Position numbers and translations under genes: made by a program. Shown here piece after piece: positions 1-8,632 of a stretch of DNA of 64,000 bases (its first letter is position 1; each line of letters begins with the position of its first letter). The notes below the pieces were generated by a model. The model was given only the letters and a program-made list of their open reading frames with translations, was not told the DNA's origin and searched no databases. The DNA is from Pseudoalteromonas sp. '520P1 No. 423' (GTDB lineage: Bacteria; Pseudomonadota; Gammaproteobacteria; Enterobacterales; Alteromonadaceae): the NCBI RefSeq assembly GCF_001269985.1, contig NZ_BBZB01000002.1:1054001-1118000 (forward strand), given 5' to 3'.

Positions 1-95
1 GATAGACTAATATCAATTATTTTATAATTTAATTAATGTAACATGACTATTCTAAGGATTCATGGTATTTTAGCCGGCCTTATTTTGGAGTTTTT

Positions 96-626
96 ATGAT
101 TAATAACCTAGTACTACGCCGTTTACGTTATGCTTTAAATTTGCGTGAAGAATCTATGGCGGATATTTTCGCATTATCAGGACATAAAATAACAAAATTC
201 TCAATTAGCTGTCTTCTAAAAAAAGATGAAGATGAAGCGTTTGTTGAATGTACTGATGTTGTATTAGAAATGTTTCTGGACGGTTTAATCATAAAAAATC
301 GCGGTGTTAGAGAAGATAATAAAGCACAACCAGTTAAAAATGAAGCTGAAGTAGTGAGACTTAATAACAATATTATTATGAAAAAATTACGAATTGCGTT
401 CGAATTTAAAGATGATGATATGCTTGATGTGATGAAAAAAGCAGGATTTAGATTTTCTAAAACTGAACTGACTGCGCTATTTAGGAAGCGTGGTACACGT
501 AACTTCAAGCCTTGCGGAGATCAGTTATTAAGAAACTTTTTAATCGGGTTATGTGAAAAATTTAGACCATCTGAGAAAAAATCTGTTGCTGCCGAAGATT
601 CTCCTTGGAATAAAACGAACAAATAA
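96..626 (+). CDS. yehS: DUF1456 (YehS-like) protein
   Basis: A 176-residue soluble protein built from two copies of the same roughly 70-residue unit. The first is near residues 3-70 (LRRLRYALNLREESM, then LKKDEDEAF and FLDGLIIKNRG). The second is near 92-160 (MKKLRIAFEFKDDDM, then LLRNFLIGL). This duplicated arrangement is the hallmark of the DUF1456/YehS family of proteobacteria, whose function is not established. The start is supported by a GGAG at 87-90, five bases before the ATG. It stands alone, followed by a tandem repeat and a terminator. Family assignment is by eye and fairly confident; nothing in the sequence indicates a reaction. Confidence 0.85.
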   Translation: MINNLVLRRLRYALNLREESMADIFALSGHKITKFSISCLLKKDEDEAFVECTDVVLEMFLDGLIIKNRGVREDNKAQPVKNEAEVVRLNNNIIMKKLRIAFEFKDDDMLDVMKKAGFRFSKTELTALFRKRGTRNFKPCGDQLLRNFLIGLCEKFRPSEKKSVAAEDSPWNKTNK

Positions 627-663
627 CTAAAGTTCTAAAGTTCTAAAGTTCTAAAGTTCTAAA
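627..663. repeat. 8-bp tandem repeat
   Basis: About 4.6 head-to-tail copies of ctaaagtt start directly after the yehS stop codon and run to the base of the next hairpin. The copies are identical, which suggests recent slippage expansion. No function is evident. Confidence 0.9.
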
Positions 664-669
664 TTAATA

Positions 670-696
670 AAGGCTAGCATTTGCTAGCTTTTTTTA
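670..696 (+). terminator. Rho-independent terminator of yehS
   Basis: The inverted repeat gctagc at 673-678 and 683-688 has a 4-base loop, is extended by A/T pairs, and is followed by a run of seven T. It lies about 45 bases after yehS on the same strand. Confidence 0.8.
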
Positions 697-755
697 TGCG
701 CCTATTTATCTAAGTGGTATCAATGTTAATTGTGCACTTTATAAGGAGAATAATA

Positions 756-1046
756 TTATTTTTGACGTTTGTTAAATGCAGCCATTTGTTCATCAGTAGC
801 AGGAAGTTGATGATTTTCTTTCCATTCACTGTAAGGCATTTTATAAACCCACTCTTTTGCATCATCCATATCAAGTGAAACATCACGTTCTTTAGCTTCT
901 GAAACTAACCACTTACTTAAACAATTACGACAAAAGTTGCCTGTGATCATTAAATCTATATTTTGCACATCTTTGTTTTCATCTAAATGAGACAATAACT
1001 TTCTAAAAGCTGCTGCTTCTAGTTCTGTTTGTGTTTGCTTATCCAT
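756..1046 (-). CDS. DUF1244 family protein
   Basis: A small acidic 96-residue protein matching the DUF1244 family: AAAFRKLLSHLDENKDVQNI, then the CRNCLSKW segment around residues 39-46 and the YKMPYSEWKENHQ block near 68-80. Family members are widespread in proteobacteria and have no proven function; the CxxC pair might bind a metal, which is inference. It lies downstream of deaD on the same strand but is separated from it by a strong hairpin, so it is probably transcribed on its own. Confidence 0.85.
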   Translation of the reverse strand: MDKQTQTELEAAAFRKLLSHLDENKDVQNIDLMITGNFCRNCLSKWLVSEAKERDVSLDMDDAKEWVYKMPYSEWKENHQLPATDEQMAAFNKRQK

Positions 1047-1091
1047 TGATTTTTCCTGTAATATTTAATCTAAATGCATTTTAACTAAGAC

Positions 1092-1129
1092 AAATAAAAA
1101 AGGGTAGCTAAGCTACCCTTTTTTATTTA
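1092..1129 (-). terminator. Terminator downstream of deaD
   Basis: A near-perfect inverted repeat (gggtagct at 1102-1109 and agctaccc at 1111-1118) is flanked by complementary A and T runs, so it could work in both directions. It sits just past the deaD stop codon. Confidence 0.8.
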
Positions 1130-1137
1130 TATATCAA

Positions 1138-3057
1138 TTATGAAAATTGACGAATGATTCTGCCTGAATCATTACCACTATTTGCACGTGGTTTTTTAGA
1201 CCAAACATCATCACGGCTACGCGAATCGCTACGACCTCTAGAGTCATTTCGACGACCACGAGATTGATCGCGACGAGAATCATTTCTGTTTCCACGATCG
1301 TTACCATTGCCACGACGTTCTTGAGAATTTTGATCTGCAGACTTTGCTTCTTGAATCTGTTCAGCAGTTGCTAGACTTGGTGAAATATCTTGTCTGCGAA
1401 TTTGAACATCTTGTAATTTATCAAAAGCTTGCTTGTCCATATCTTTTGGTAAATCAACATGTGTGAACTCACCATATAAACGGATTTGTCCGATGTCACT
1501 TGCACTAATTGAAATCTCATTTGCAACAGCGCCAACGATATCACCAGGGCGAACACCTTGAGCACGACCTACATTGAAACGGTATGTATTAAATTCACCA
1601 TTATCACGACGAAGTCTACGTTCACCACGATCAGCTCTGTCATTGTTACGGCCACCACGATCATTTCTAGCGTTTCTATCATTGCGATCGTTTCGAGAAC
1701 CACGTTCATTCCTATCCGAAGCACGCTCTACTGGGTCTGCTTTCGGGAAAAATGGCATTTTCACCTGTCTTTCAAACAATAATGCAGAAGCGAGCTCTAG
1801 CGGTGAAAGTTCAGTATCTTTTGCAACAGTTTCAATAATTTCAGTGAATTGTGCTAAATCATTGCTTTCAATAATTTTTTGTAGTTTTTCCTGAGTTTTA
1901 GCTACACGTTTTTTACCAAGTTGCTCAGACGTTGGCATGTCAAAAGTACCTATTTGACCATCAGTTACTCTTTCTAAACGGTGTAGGCTACGCATTTCAC
2001 GACCAGTCGCAAATAATATTGCTTCGCCTTCACGACCAGCACGACCTGTACGACCAATACGGTGAACATATGATTCAGGATCATGTGGTAAATCGTAGTT
2101 TATAACATGAGAAATACGAGGAACATCTAGACCACGTGCTACAACATCTGTTGCAATTAAAATATCAATTTTACCCGTTTTTAACTGGTCTACAATGCGT
2201 TCACGATCTTGTTGTTGTAAATCACCATTCAATGCTGATGCTGCAAAACCTTTACTATTTAGGTGTTCGGCTAAAACGATAGTATCATTTCTGGTTCTAA
2301 CAAAAACAATCATAGCATCATAATCAACTACTTCAGCAATGCGTTCTAAACCAGTATTTTTACCAATACGGCCAACACGCCATGCTTTTTGAGTGATTTT
2401 TGCTTTATTTTCTTTAACTGATTCTATTTTTATATGTGTCGGTTCAGTTAAGAATTTACGCGTGATTTTTTTAATTGGTGCAGGCATAGTTGCAGAGAAA
2501 AATGCCATTTGAGTTTCATTAGGTACGTGCTCTAAAATCCACTCGATATCTTCTAAAAAGCCCATGTTAAGCATTTCATCAGCTTCATCTAGTACACATG
2601 CTTTTAAATTATCTAAATTCAAACGACCTTTTTTGATGTGATCCATCATACGGCCTGGTGTACCAACAACAATTTGTGGGCCACGTTTTAAATCACGTAA
2701 TTGCGGGGTATAAGATTGGCCACCGTAAACTGTAGTAACAAACATGCCACGCATATGTTTACAGAAATCCGCTAAAGCTTCAGCTACCTGAATGGCAAGT
2801 TCTCGGGTAGGGCACACAACTAACATTTGTGGTGCACGTAAATTTGGATCTAATCTAGAAATCGTTGGTAAACCAAATGCAGCTGTTTTACCAGTACCGG
2901 TTTGTGCTTCACCTAATACATCGCCACCTTCTAATAATACCGGTATAGATTGTTTTTGAATTGGCGTAGGAGATGTATAACCCATTTCTGTAATAGCTTG
3001 TAATACAGAAGGGTTTAAGTTTAATGAATCAAAAGTGATGTTTGCGCTATCAGTCAT
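1138..3057 (-). CDS. deaD: DEAD-box RNA helicase DeaD/CsdA
   Basis: This 639-residue ATP-dependent RNA helicase unwinds structured RNA during ribosome assembly and mRNA turnover, notably in the cold. All helicase motifs are present: Q motif near residues 28-35 (SPTPIQKQ), AQTGTGKT at 51-58, PTRELA near 83-88, TPGR near 133-136, DEAD at 157-160, SAT at 188-190 and HRIGRTGRAGR near 330. After the helicase core comes a DbpA-type RNA-binding domain (roughly 490-560, GRAQGVRPGDIVGAVANE). A long Arg/Gly/Asn/Asp-rich disordered tail follows, with repeats such as RNDRND both before and after that domain. Length and architecture match E. coli CsdA. It is preceded by a recognisable promoter and a long untranslated leader. 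Confidence 0.96.
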   Translation of the reverse strand: MTDSANITFDSLNLNPSVLQAITEMGYTSPTPIQKQSIPVLLEGGDVLGEAQTGTGKTAAFGLPTISRLDPNLRAPQMLVVCPTRELAIQVAEALADFCKHMRGMFVTTVYGGQSYTPQLRDLKRGPQIVVGTPGRMMDHIKKGRLNLDNLKACVLDEADEMLNMGFLEDIEWILEHVPNETQMAFFSATMPAPIKKITRKFLTEPTHIKIESVKENKAKITQKAWRVGRIGKNTGLERIAEVVDYDAMIVFVRTRNDTIVLAEHLNSKGFAASALNGDLQQQDRERIVDQLKTGKIDILIATDVVARGLDVPRISHVINYDLPHDPESYVHRIGRTGRAGREGEAILFATGREMRSLHRLERVTDGQIGTFDMPTSEQLGKKRVAKTQEKLQKIIESNDLAQFTEIIETVAKDTELSPLELASALLFERQVKMPFFPKADPVERASDRNERGSRNDRNDRNARNDRGGRNNDRADRGERRLRRDNGEFNTYRFNVGRAQGVRPGDIVGAVANEISISASDIGQIRLYGEFTHVDLPKDMDKQAFDKLQDVQIRRQDISPSLATAEQIQEAKSADQNSQERRGNGNDRGNRNDSRRDQSRGRRNDSRGRSDSRSRDDVWSKKPRANSGNDSGRIIRQFS

Positions 3058-3343
3058 GTATGTCTCTTATCTATTCTTTTAAAGAATGAGGCAAAAGCTT
3101 AGAAGACATCCCCTTGATCCAGAAAAATGCGATAAAAACAGTTGTGTTTTTATTCAAATGCATGATCTCAGTCTTAGTGTGAAGTAAATTTATTTGAAAA
3201 AATAAATTTTACAGATGCTTTCAACCTCAGTTTATGTACTCATCTTGTCGTTTTACGAACTGTTAGATGACTTACCGAACTTGGCTGAACTTAAAATATG
3301 TTTAAGTTGGATTATTTCAAAATCTCTAGCACCTGTCGGAGAG
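3058..3343 (-). promoter_or_regulatory. Long 5' leader of deaD mRNA
   Basis: From the predicted transcription start near 3343 to the deaD ATG there are about 285 untranslated bases with no long open frame. Long structured leaders are known for cold-shock genes, including E. coli csdA, where they take part in cold induction or autoregulation. That this leader does so is inference from its length and from gene identity. Confidence 0.55.
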
Positions 3344-3349
3344 ATGCGT

Positions 3350-3377
3350 ATTATACAGTAATAAATAATAAACACAA
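3350..3377 (-). promoter_or_regulatory. Sigma-70 promoter of deaD
   Basis: Read on the minus strand there is a perfect TATAAT (-10) at 3355-3350, preceded at 16-base spacing by TTGTGT (-35) at 3377-3372. It is the only consensus-quality promoter I noticed upstream of deaD. Confidence 0.65.
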
Positions 3378-4058
3378 TTTAAATTAAATAAGACTTAAAG
3401 AGTAGTGTTGTAAAAGTTGTAAATGAAATGATAACTTGTTAGATTTAGATTTCTGTAACAGTTTTCAGCGGTTCTTTTATGGCTCGTTCTTTCCAAAAAT
3501 ACAAGGAACACCAAATGAGAAAAATTATATTTCTATTATTAAGCAAGTTCACAAATAGTAGAAATTAAAAACGTTCCTTGGTTAGCGCCTGAATATAGTT
3601 TTATAGTGAAGCTGCCGTAATTTACCTTTTTGTTATTTGGTGTCGAAAGTGTTACCCAAAAGCAAACTTAAAAGCATTAGATGAAAACTTTCAAGAATCT
3701 AAAACGGTGATAGTTGAGTCACTTAAAATGTTAAATTATCACTGGAGTTATTTTACAGATCCAACAAGGTGGACGTAAGATATTCCAAACGGTTCAATTT
3801 TTTTTCGATGAATGTCAGGATTATTTTTCCCGATTAATTCAGTAGCGAAACGAACTGAGCATTATAAGAAGTCTCAAAAACATAGGCATATTTATTGTCT
3901 AAGTTCGAAGATGATTAAACCCGCACATACTACAGCCTATAAATTATATTATGTTAAATAATTTATTTATCCATCTTTGTTACAGTACAATCCTGTATAT
4001 ATAAATTAAACAGCCATTAGTAGACTGATTTATATACAATTATTGTTGTGGTGAACTA
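3378..4058. other. Gene-free stretch with decayed coding fragments
   Basis: No intact gene is visible. On the plus strand from about 3517 there is a short start (MRKIIFLLLSKFTNSRN then stop), then NVPWLAPEYSFIVKLP, then a fragment near 3666-3780 containing LKALDENFQESKTVIVESLK, broken by stops and frame changes. They look like debris of one or more genes, but I cannot identify the family. Confidence 0.35.
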
Positions 4059-4090
4059 CTATGTCCAGTACTAACAGGTACCGGACATAG
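4059..4090. promoter_or_regulatory. Strong 32-bp palindrome before the integrase
   Basis: CTATGTCC at 4059-4066 is mirrored by GGACATAG at 4083-4090. The inner GTAC blocks also pair, leaving a six-base loop (taacag) and one mismatch. A further tggacat copy lies at 4100-4106. This could be a recombinase or repressor binding site or an RNA hairpin; its position 72 bases before the recombinase gene makes a site for that protein plausible but unproven. Confidence 0.5.
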
Positions 4091-4161
4091 CTTCATTAAC
4101 TGGACATTTATACAGTACACCTATAAAATAACACAAAATTTAATTTACAGTTTAAAAATAT

Positions 4162-5373
4162 ATGCTAATTGCATTGGTTGATACATTAAAGCAGCTACGT
4201 CTTCAAATTTCTCATCTAGAAGATAATACCTTACAGCAAGAATACCCCCAATTATCTGATTTTATCGCAAATAAAAGTAATTTAATTGATAACATTTATA
4301 GCGATTTAAGTTTTTTATATCAGTTCTTATTTGTATACGGTAGGAAATCAGAAGGTACATTTAATCGATTTAGAGGTGAATTAGAACGATTTTATCTTTG
4401 GTCATGGAACATAAAAGCATTATCAGTATTTGATTTAAAGCGTGTAGATTTAGAAGAATATATAGAATTTGTAGTAAACCCTAGCTCAGATTGGATTGCT
4501 AATTCCGTTCAATGGCGTTATAAAAATAATAAAGGTTTACGTATTCAAAATGAAAAATGGCGCCCTTTTATATTTAAAGAACAAGGGCTTAGTCAACAAA
4601 GTTTCTCATCTCTATTCACAGCTCTTAACGTATTCTACAAGTTTGCAATATTAGAAGAAAAAACATTTGCCAATTTTGTGCCTGTGGTTAAAAAAAATAG
4701 TCCTTACTTAGTTGTTCAGTCTCAAATTAATATGCCTGATACATTAAGTGATATTCAGTGGGAATATGTTTTAGGAATAACCAAAGATAGATGTATTGAT
4801 GATCCAAGTTTAGAAAGAAATTTATTTATATTAGCCTGTCTCAAAGGATTATATTTACGAATTTCGGAATTATCAGAACGCCCTCAATGGTCTGCTGTTA
4901 TGTCTGATTTTTGGCAAGATAATGATAAGTTTTGGTTTTTGAGGATCATGGGTAAAGGTAATAAATTACGAGATGTAACCTTATCTGATGATTTCTTAGA
5001 TTATTTAAAACGATATCGTATTTTTAGGGGGTTAACTCCCCTACCTCGTCCTGATGATCCCGAACCGATAATTCATAAATTGCGGGGTCAAGGTGGCATG
5101 ACTGTTCGACAATTACGAAGATTAGTTCAGCAAAGTTTTGACTTAGCAGAAGCGTCATTATTTAAAGATGGATTTACTGAAGATGCTGAACAATTAAAAG
5201 CAGCAACGGCTCATTGGTTAAGACATACAGGTGCAACACATGATGCACAAACCCGTCCACTAAAACATTTGTCAGAAGATTTAGGTCATTCAAAAATAGC
5301 AACAACAGATCAAATTTACATTCAAACAAATGTTAAAGAACGAGCTAAGTCTGGTTTAAAAAGAAAACTATAG
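4162..5373 (+). CDS. Orphan tyrosine recombinase (phage integrase family)
   Basis: A 403-residue site-specific recombinase that would cut and rejoin DNA through a tyrosine intermediate. The catalytic set is complete: Arg in GLYLRISELS (about residue 232), Lys in MGKGNKLRD (about 267), HWLRHTGAT (about 352-360), the second His in LGHSKIATT (about 376) and the nucleophile Tyr in DQIYIQT (about 386). The N-terminal 180 residues would be the core-binding region. It stands alone: no excisionase, phage or plasmid genes adjoin it, and it lacks the extra helix insert expected of integron IntI. Upstream DNA holds a strong palindrome and gene debris, suggesting the remains of a mobile region. No Shine-Dalgarno is obvious before the ATG. 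Confidence 0.88.
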   Translation: MLIALVDTLKQLRLQISHLEDNTLQQEYPQLSDFIANKSNLIDNIYSDLSFLYQFLFVYGRKSEGTFNRFRGELERFYLWSWNIKALSVFDLKRVDLEEYIEFVVNPSSDWIANSVQWRYKNNKGLRIQNEKWRPFIFKEQGLSQQSFSSLFTALNVFYKFAILEEKTFANFVPVVKKNSPYLVVQSQINMPDTLSDIQWEYVLGITKDRCIDDPSLERNLFILACLKGLYLRISELSERPQWSAVMSDFWQDNDKFWFLRIMGKGNKLRDVTLSDDFLDYLKRYRIFRGLTPLPRPDDPEPIIHKLRGQGGMTVRQLRRLVQQSFDLAEASLFKDGFTEDAEQLKAATAHWLRHTGATHDAQTRPLKHLSEDLGHSKIATTDQIYIQTNVKERAKSGLKRKL

Positions 5374-5381
5374 TTCAGTCA

Positions 5382-5414
5382 TAAAAAATGCAAACTCAAA
5401 GTTCGCATTTTTTT
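5382..5414. terminator. Bidirectional terminator
   Basis: aaaaaatgc is mirrored by gcatttttt, with an inner aact/agtt pairing. A and T runs on both sides serve the convergent integrase and ydiJ-like genes. Confidence 0.8.
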
Positions 5415-5417
5415 TAT

Positions 5418-8400
5418 TTATAATATTTCAGCTAATAGTTCTATTGGGTGCCTAGGTTTAAAGTTTTCAAATCTTTTCACTTGGCTTCTACAAGAAAAAC
5501 CGGTGGCTAAAATTACATGCCTCTGATTTTTTTCGATAACTGGTTTCCAACTCATATCATAAAGTGCACGAGAGTTATCTAAATTTTTAGCTTCGTGTCC
5601 ATAAGTGCCCGCCATACCACAGCAACCAGTGCTGACAGAATTTAAAATTAAGTTTGATTGTTCAAAAATATTTTTCCAAACATTAACAGTATTAGGTAAT
5701 GCTGTTGTTTCTGTACAATGATTTATCAACACAAAGTTTTTATCATTGGTATTTTTTGCAGGATGGAATTTTTGATCTTGTAACCATTCATGCGCAAGTA
5801 AAACTTCAAAGTCTCCTCTTTGTGAATTTAAAATTGTTTTATATTCATCGCGATAACACATTACTAAAGATGCATCTAAACCAATCATCTTTATATTGAG
5901 TTCACTCACTTGATTTAAAAACTCTGCGGATGTTTTTGCCGTTTTTGTAAAATCTTTTAGAAATCCTTTTACATGTTGCGGTTTACCATTGGGTTTAAAT
6001 GGTAATAGTACTGGACGCAGATTTAATTTTTTAACTAAGGTAATTAAGCTAACCACTAATTCCGCTTCATAAAAACTGGTAAAAGGGTCTTGAACAATTA
6101 AAACGGTTTTTGATTTTTCATCGTCGCTGAGTGTTTTTAGATTATCAAAATTAAAATCGTATTTAGATTTCACTTGTGAAGCAAGTGAAGGCTCACTTAA
6201 TAGAGGTGTATCTACATAACCAATTTGTTTTTGGATAACTTTTTTTGTCAGATTCATTTTCAAAATTGGATTTATCACTTTTGAAAACTTAGACATGATT
6301 GGCGCTGTTTGTTCTATATTTGCAACGAAATAATCTTTTAACGGACGCGCATAAACATCGTGATAATAATTTAAGAAACGAGATCTAAATGTAGGGACAT
6401 CAACATTAATTGGACAAGCAGTAGTACATGCTTTACATGCTAAACATTCATCCATAGACTCTTTAACTTCATGAGAGAAATCGTATTCTCCTTGTTGTTT
6501 TGCTTTAGAGTTTTTTAGTTTTTCAAACCAAGCTCTTATGTCTGTAAATGTACTGCTTGGTTTATTTATATCATTTTCAGTTTGTAATAAATCAACACCT
6601 TTATTACTTTGTAATCTTAACCACTCACGCATTAAAGAAGCACGACCTTTAGGAGAATATCGTCTATCTTTAGTGACTTTATATGAAGGACACATAGGTG
6701 ACTTTTCATCATAGTTAAAGCACAAACCGTTACCATTACAATTCATAGCATTGTCAAAACTACTTTTTATATTAGTTGGAATTGCCTTATCAAACCAAGC
6801 TCTTTTTTGTGAGTCAACACTCACTAATTCAGAGTCACTTGTTATAGGTGTACAAATCTTTCCTGGATTTAATTTATTGTTTGGATCAAATGCTGTTTTT
6901 ATTTCTCTTAATTTAGAAAATAGTTCATCACCAAAAAAATCAGGGCCGTACTCACTGCGATATCCTTTACCGTGTTCACCCCACATTAAACCACCATATT
7001 TGGCTGTGAGTTTTACGACTTCATCAGATATTAACCTTAACAGTTTTTCTTGTTTCTGATCTGCCATATCTAATGCGGGTCTAACATGAAGAACCCCCGC
7101 ATCAACATGACCAAACATACCATAATCTAAATTATGAGAATCTAATAAGTCTCTAAATTCTTGAATGTAATCGGCAAGATGTTCTGGTGGTACAGCGGTA
7201 TCTTCTGCAAATGCTAACGGTTTTTTACTACTAGCAGTTTTACCAAGTAAACCAACTGATTTTTTACGCATGGCATATATTTTTAATATGTCATCTCTAT
7301 CAGTTAATAATTGATATCCAATTAAACCAGCTTGTTGTCCAGTAATGAGTTCATCTAGTCTTGCACATAAAGTTTTAACTTTATCATCAATTTCTGCTTG
7401 TGTTTCACCATTGAACTCAACCATATTGAGTCCTTGCATATCTTTGCCTGGCACATCTGTAATTAAGTCTGAAACTGAATGCCAAATGATATCTTCTCTA
7501 GCAAGATTGAGCACTTTACTATCAACTGTCTCTACTGATGTTGCGCGAGCTTCAACTAAAAATGGTGAATTTCTTAATGCAGAATCAAAGCTATCATATT
7601 TAATATTAATTAAAGTTTTGAAGTTAGCAATTGGCGTGATATTTAATTTAGCATGGGTAATAACTGCTAATGAACCTTCCGAGCCTGTCAGTACTCGGCC
7701 AAGATCAAATTCGTTTAAATCTTTATTAAAGATATTTTCAAGGTCATACCCAGTTAAAAAACGGTTTAGTCTTGGGAATTTCTCTAGTATGAGTGCCCTA
7801 TTATCTAAACCTATATTTAAAACGGTATTGTATAGATTGCCTACACTAGTATTTTCTTTGGCAAGCGCTTTTGCTTGCTCTACTGGCATTTTATTAGTTG
7901 AAAACTCAGTGCCATCTATTAATACAGCATCCATAGCTAAGACATGATCACTGGTTTTACCATACACTAAAGACCCTTGACCCGAGGCATCGGTATTGAT
8001 CATACCACCAACAGTTGCGCGATTACTTGTAGATAAATCTGGAGCAAAAAAGTAGCCAAAAGGCTTTAAAAAATCATTTAATTGATCTTTAATAACACCC
8101 GCTTCAACCTTAACCCATGACTCTTCAACATTTATTTCAATTATTTTTCTCATATGTCGAGATAAATCGAGCATGATCCCAGGAGTTAAAGATTGACCAT
8201 TTGTGCCTGTGCCGCCGCCTCGTGGACCAAAAGATAAAGTTTTAAAGATATCTTTATTCGTAAGCGCACATGCAATTTGAATATCATTGGCATTTTTTGG
8301 GAAGATAACTGCTTGAGGCGTTTCTTGATAAATACTGTTATCAGTTGACGTTACAACTCGAGTTGCAAACGATATATCAATTTCACCAGAAAATGCAGTG

Positions 8401-8486
8401 TGCTTAAGTTGCTCAACAAATTGATTTGTTAAATCCGAAACTGTGTCCGTTTGCAATAGTTTTTTTATCATTGTATTTAGCTTCAA
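5418..8486 (-). CDS. ydiJ: FAD/Fe-S dehydrogenase of the YdiJ type
   Basis: A 1022-residue fusion of a glycolate/D-lactate-oxidase-like FAD domain with an iron-sulfur and cysteine-rich reductase half. The FAD-binding loop GPRGGGTGTNG is at 88-98, and the FAD-oxidase C-terminal domain follows with GEHGKGYRSEYG near 500. A Cys-bearing segment (CNGNGLCFNY) precedes a ferredoxin motif CLACKACTTACP near 682. A C-terminal cysteine-rich domain ends with STGCCGMAGTYGHEA near 953. Length and order match E. coli YdiJ. That family oxidises D-2-hydroxy acids; E. coli YdiJ has been described as a D-2-hydroxyglutarate dehydrogenase, but the substrate here is inferred. No partner genes adjoin it. Confidence 0.88.
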   Translation of the reverse strand: MKLNTMIKKLLQTDTVSDLTNQFVEQLKHTAFSGEIDISFATRVVTSTDNSIYQETPQAVIFPKNANDIQIACALTNKDIFKTLSFGPRGGGTGTNGQSLTPGIMLDLSRHMRKIIEINVEESWVKVEAGVIKDQLNDFLKPFGYFFAPDLSTSNRATVGGMINTDASGQGSLVYGKTSDHVLAMDAVLIDGTEFSTNKMPVEQAKALAKENTSVGNLYNTVLNIGLDNRALILEKFPRLNRFLTGYDLENIFNKDLNEFDLGRVLTGSEGSLAVITHAKLNITPIANFKTLINIKYDSFDSALRNSPFLVEARATSVETVDSKVLNLAREDIIWHSVSDLITDVPGKDMQGLNMVEFNGETQAEIDDKVKTLCARLDELITGQQAGLIGYQLLTDRDDILKIYAMRKKSVGLLGKTASSKKPLAFAEDTAVPPEHLADYIQEFRDLLDSHNLDYGMFGHVDAGVLHVRPALDMADQKQEKLLRLISDEVVKLTAKYGGLMWGEHGKGYRSEYGPDFFGDELFSKLREIKTAFDPNNKLNPGKICTPITSDSELVSVDSQKRAWFDKAIPTNIKSSFDNAMNCNGNGLCFNYDEKSPMCPSYKVTKDRRYSPKGRASLMREWLRLQSNKGVDLLQTENDINKPSSTFTDIRAWFEKLKNSKAKQQGEYDFSHEVKESMDECLACKACTTACPINVDVPTFRSRFLNYYHDVYARPLKDYFVANIEQTAPIMSKFSKVINPILKMNLTKKVIQKQIGYVDTPLLSEPSLASQVKSKYDFNFDNLKTLSDDEKSKTVLIVQDPFTSFYEAELVVSLITLVKKLNLRPVLLPFKPNGKPQHVKGFLKDFTKTAKTSAEFLNQVSELNIKMIGLDASLVMCYRDEYKTILNSQRGDFEVLLAHEWLQDQKFHPAKNTNDKNFVLINHCTETTALPNTVNVWKNIFEQSNLILNSVSTGCCGMAGTYGHEAKNLDNSRALYDMSWKPVIEKNQRHVILATGFSCRSQVKRFENFKPRHPIELLAEIL

Positions 8487-8592
8487 TATTTAAAACATAA
8501 TTGATATGGCAATTATATCATGGTGGAGTTAAAACACGGATCATCTAATTGGCAGTTATTATAATTATTCATATTGTTAACAAACAAGTATA

Positions 8593-8620
8593 AAAAAAGG
8601 AGCTTAATAGCTCCTTTTTA
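8593..8620 (-). terminator. Terminator of ppsA
   Basis: aaaaggagct and agctcctttt pair around a four-base loop just after the ppsA stop codon, with A/T runs on both flanks. Confidence 0.8.
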
Positions 8621-8632
8621 TCTGATTATTAT

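Noticed and set aside
1558..1894. Long open frames opposite the deaD C-terminal region
   Set aside because: They are antisense shadows of the Arg/Asn-rich repeat region of deaD, low in complexity and without start signals.
3480..3960. A gene upstream of the recombinase
   Set aside because: Only short broken frames with stops are present; no family could be recognised, so it is noted only as debris.
4162..5373. Possibility that the recombinase is an integron integrase serving the cassettes at 30-33 kb
   Set aside because: The integron-specific insert is not seen, no attI or cassettes adjoin it, and the cassettes are 25 kb away.
7345..7947. 200-codon plus-strand frame inside the ydiJ-like gene
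   Set aside because: Antisense to a conserved FAD domain; no independent support.
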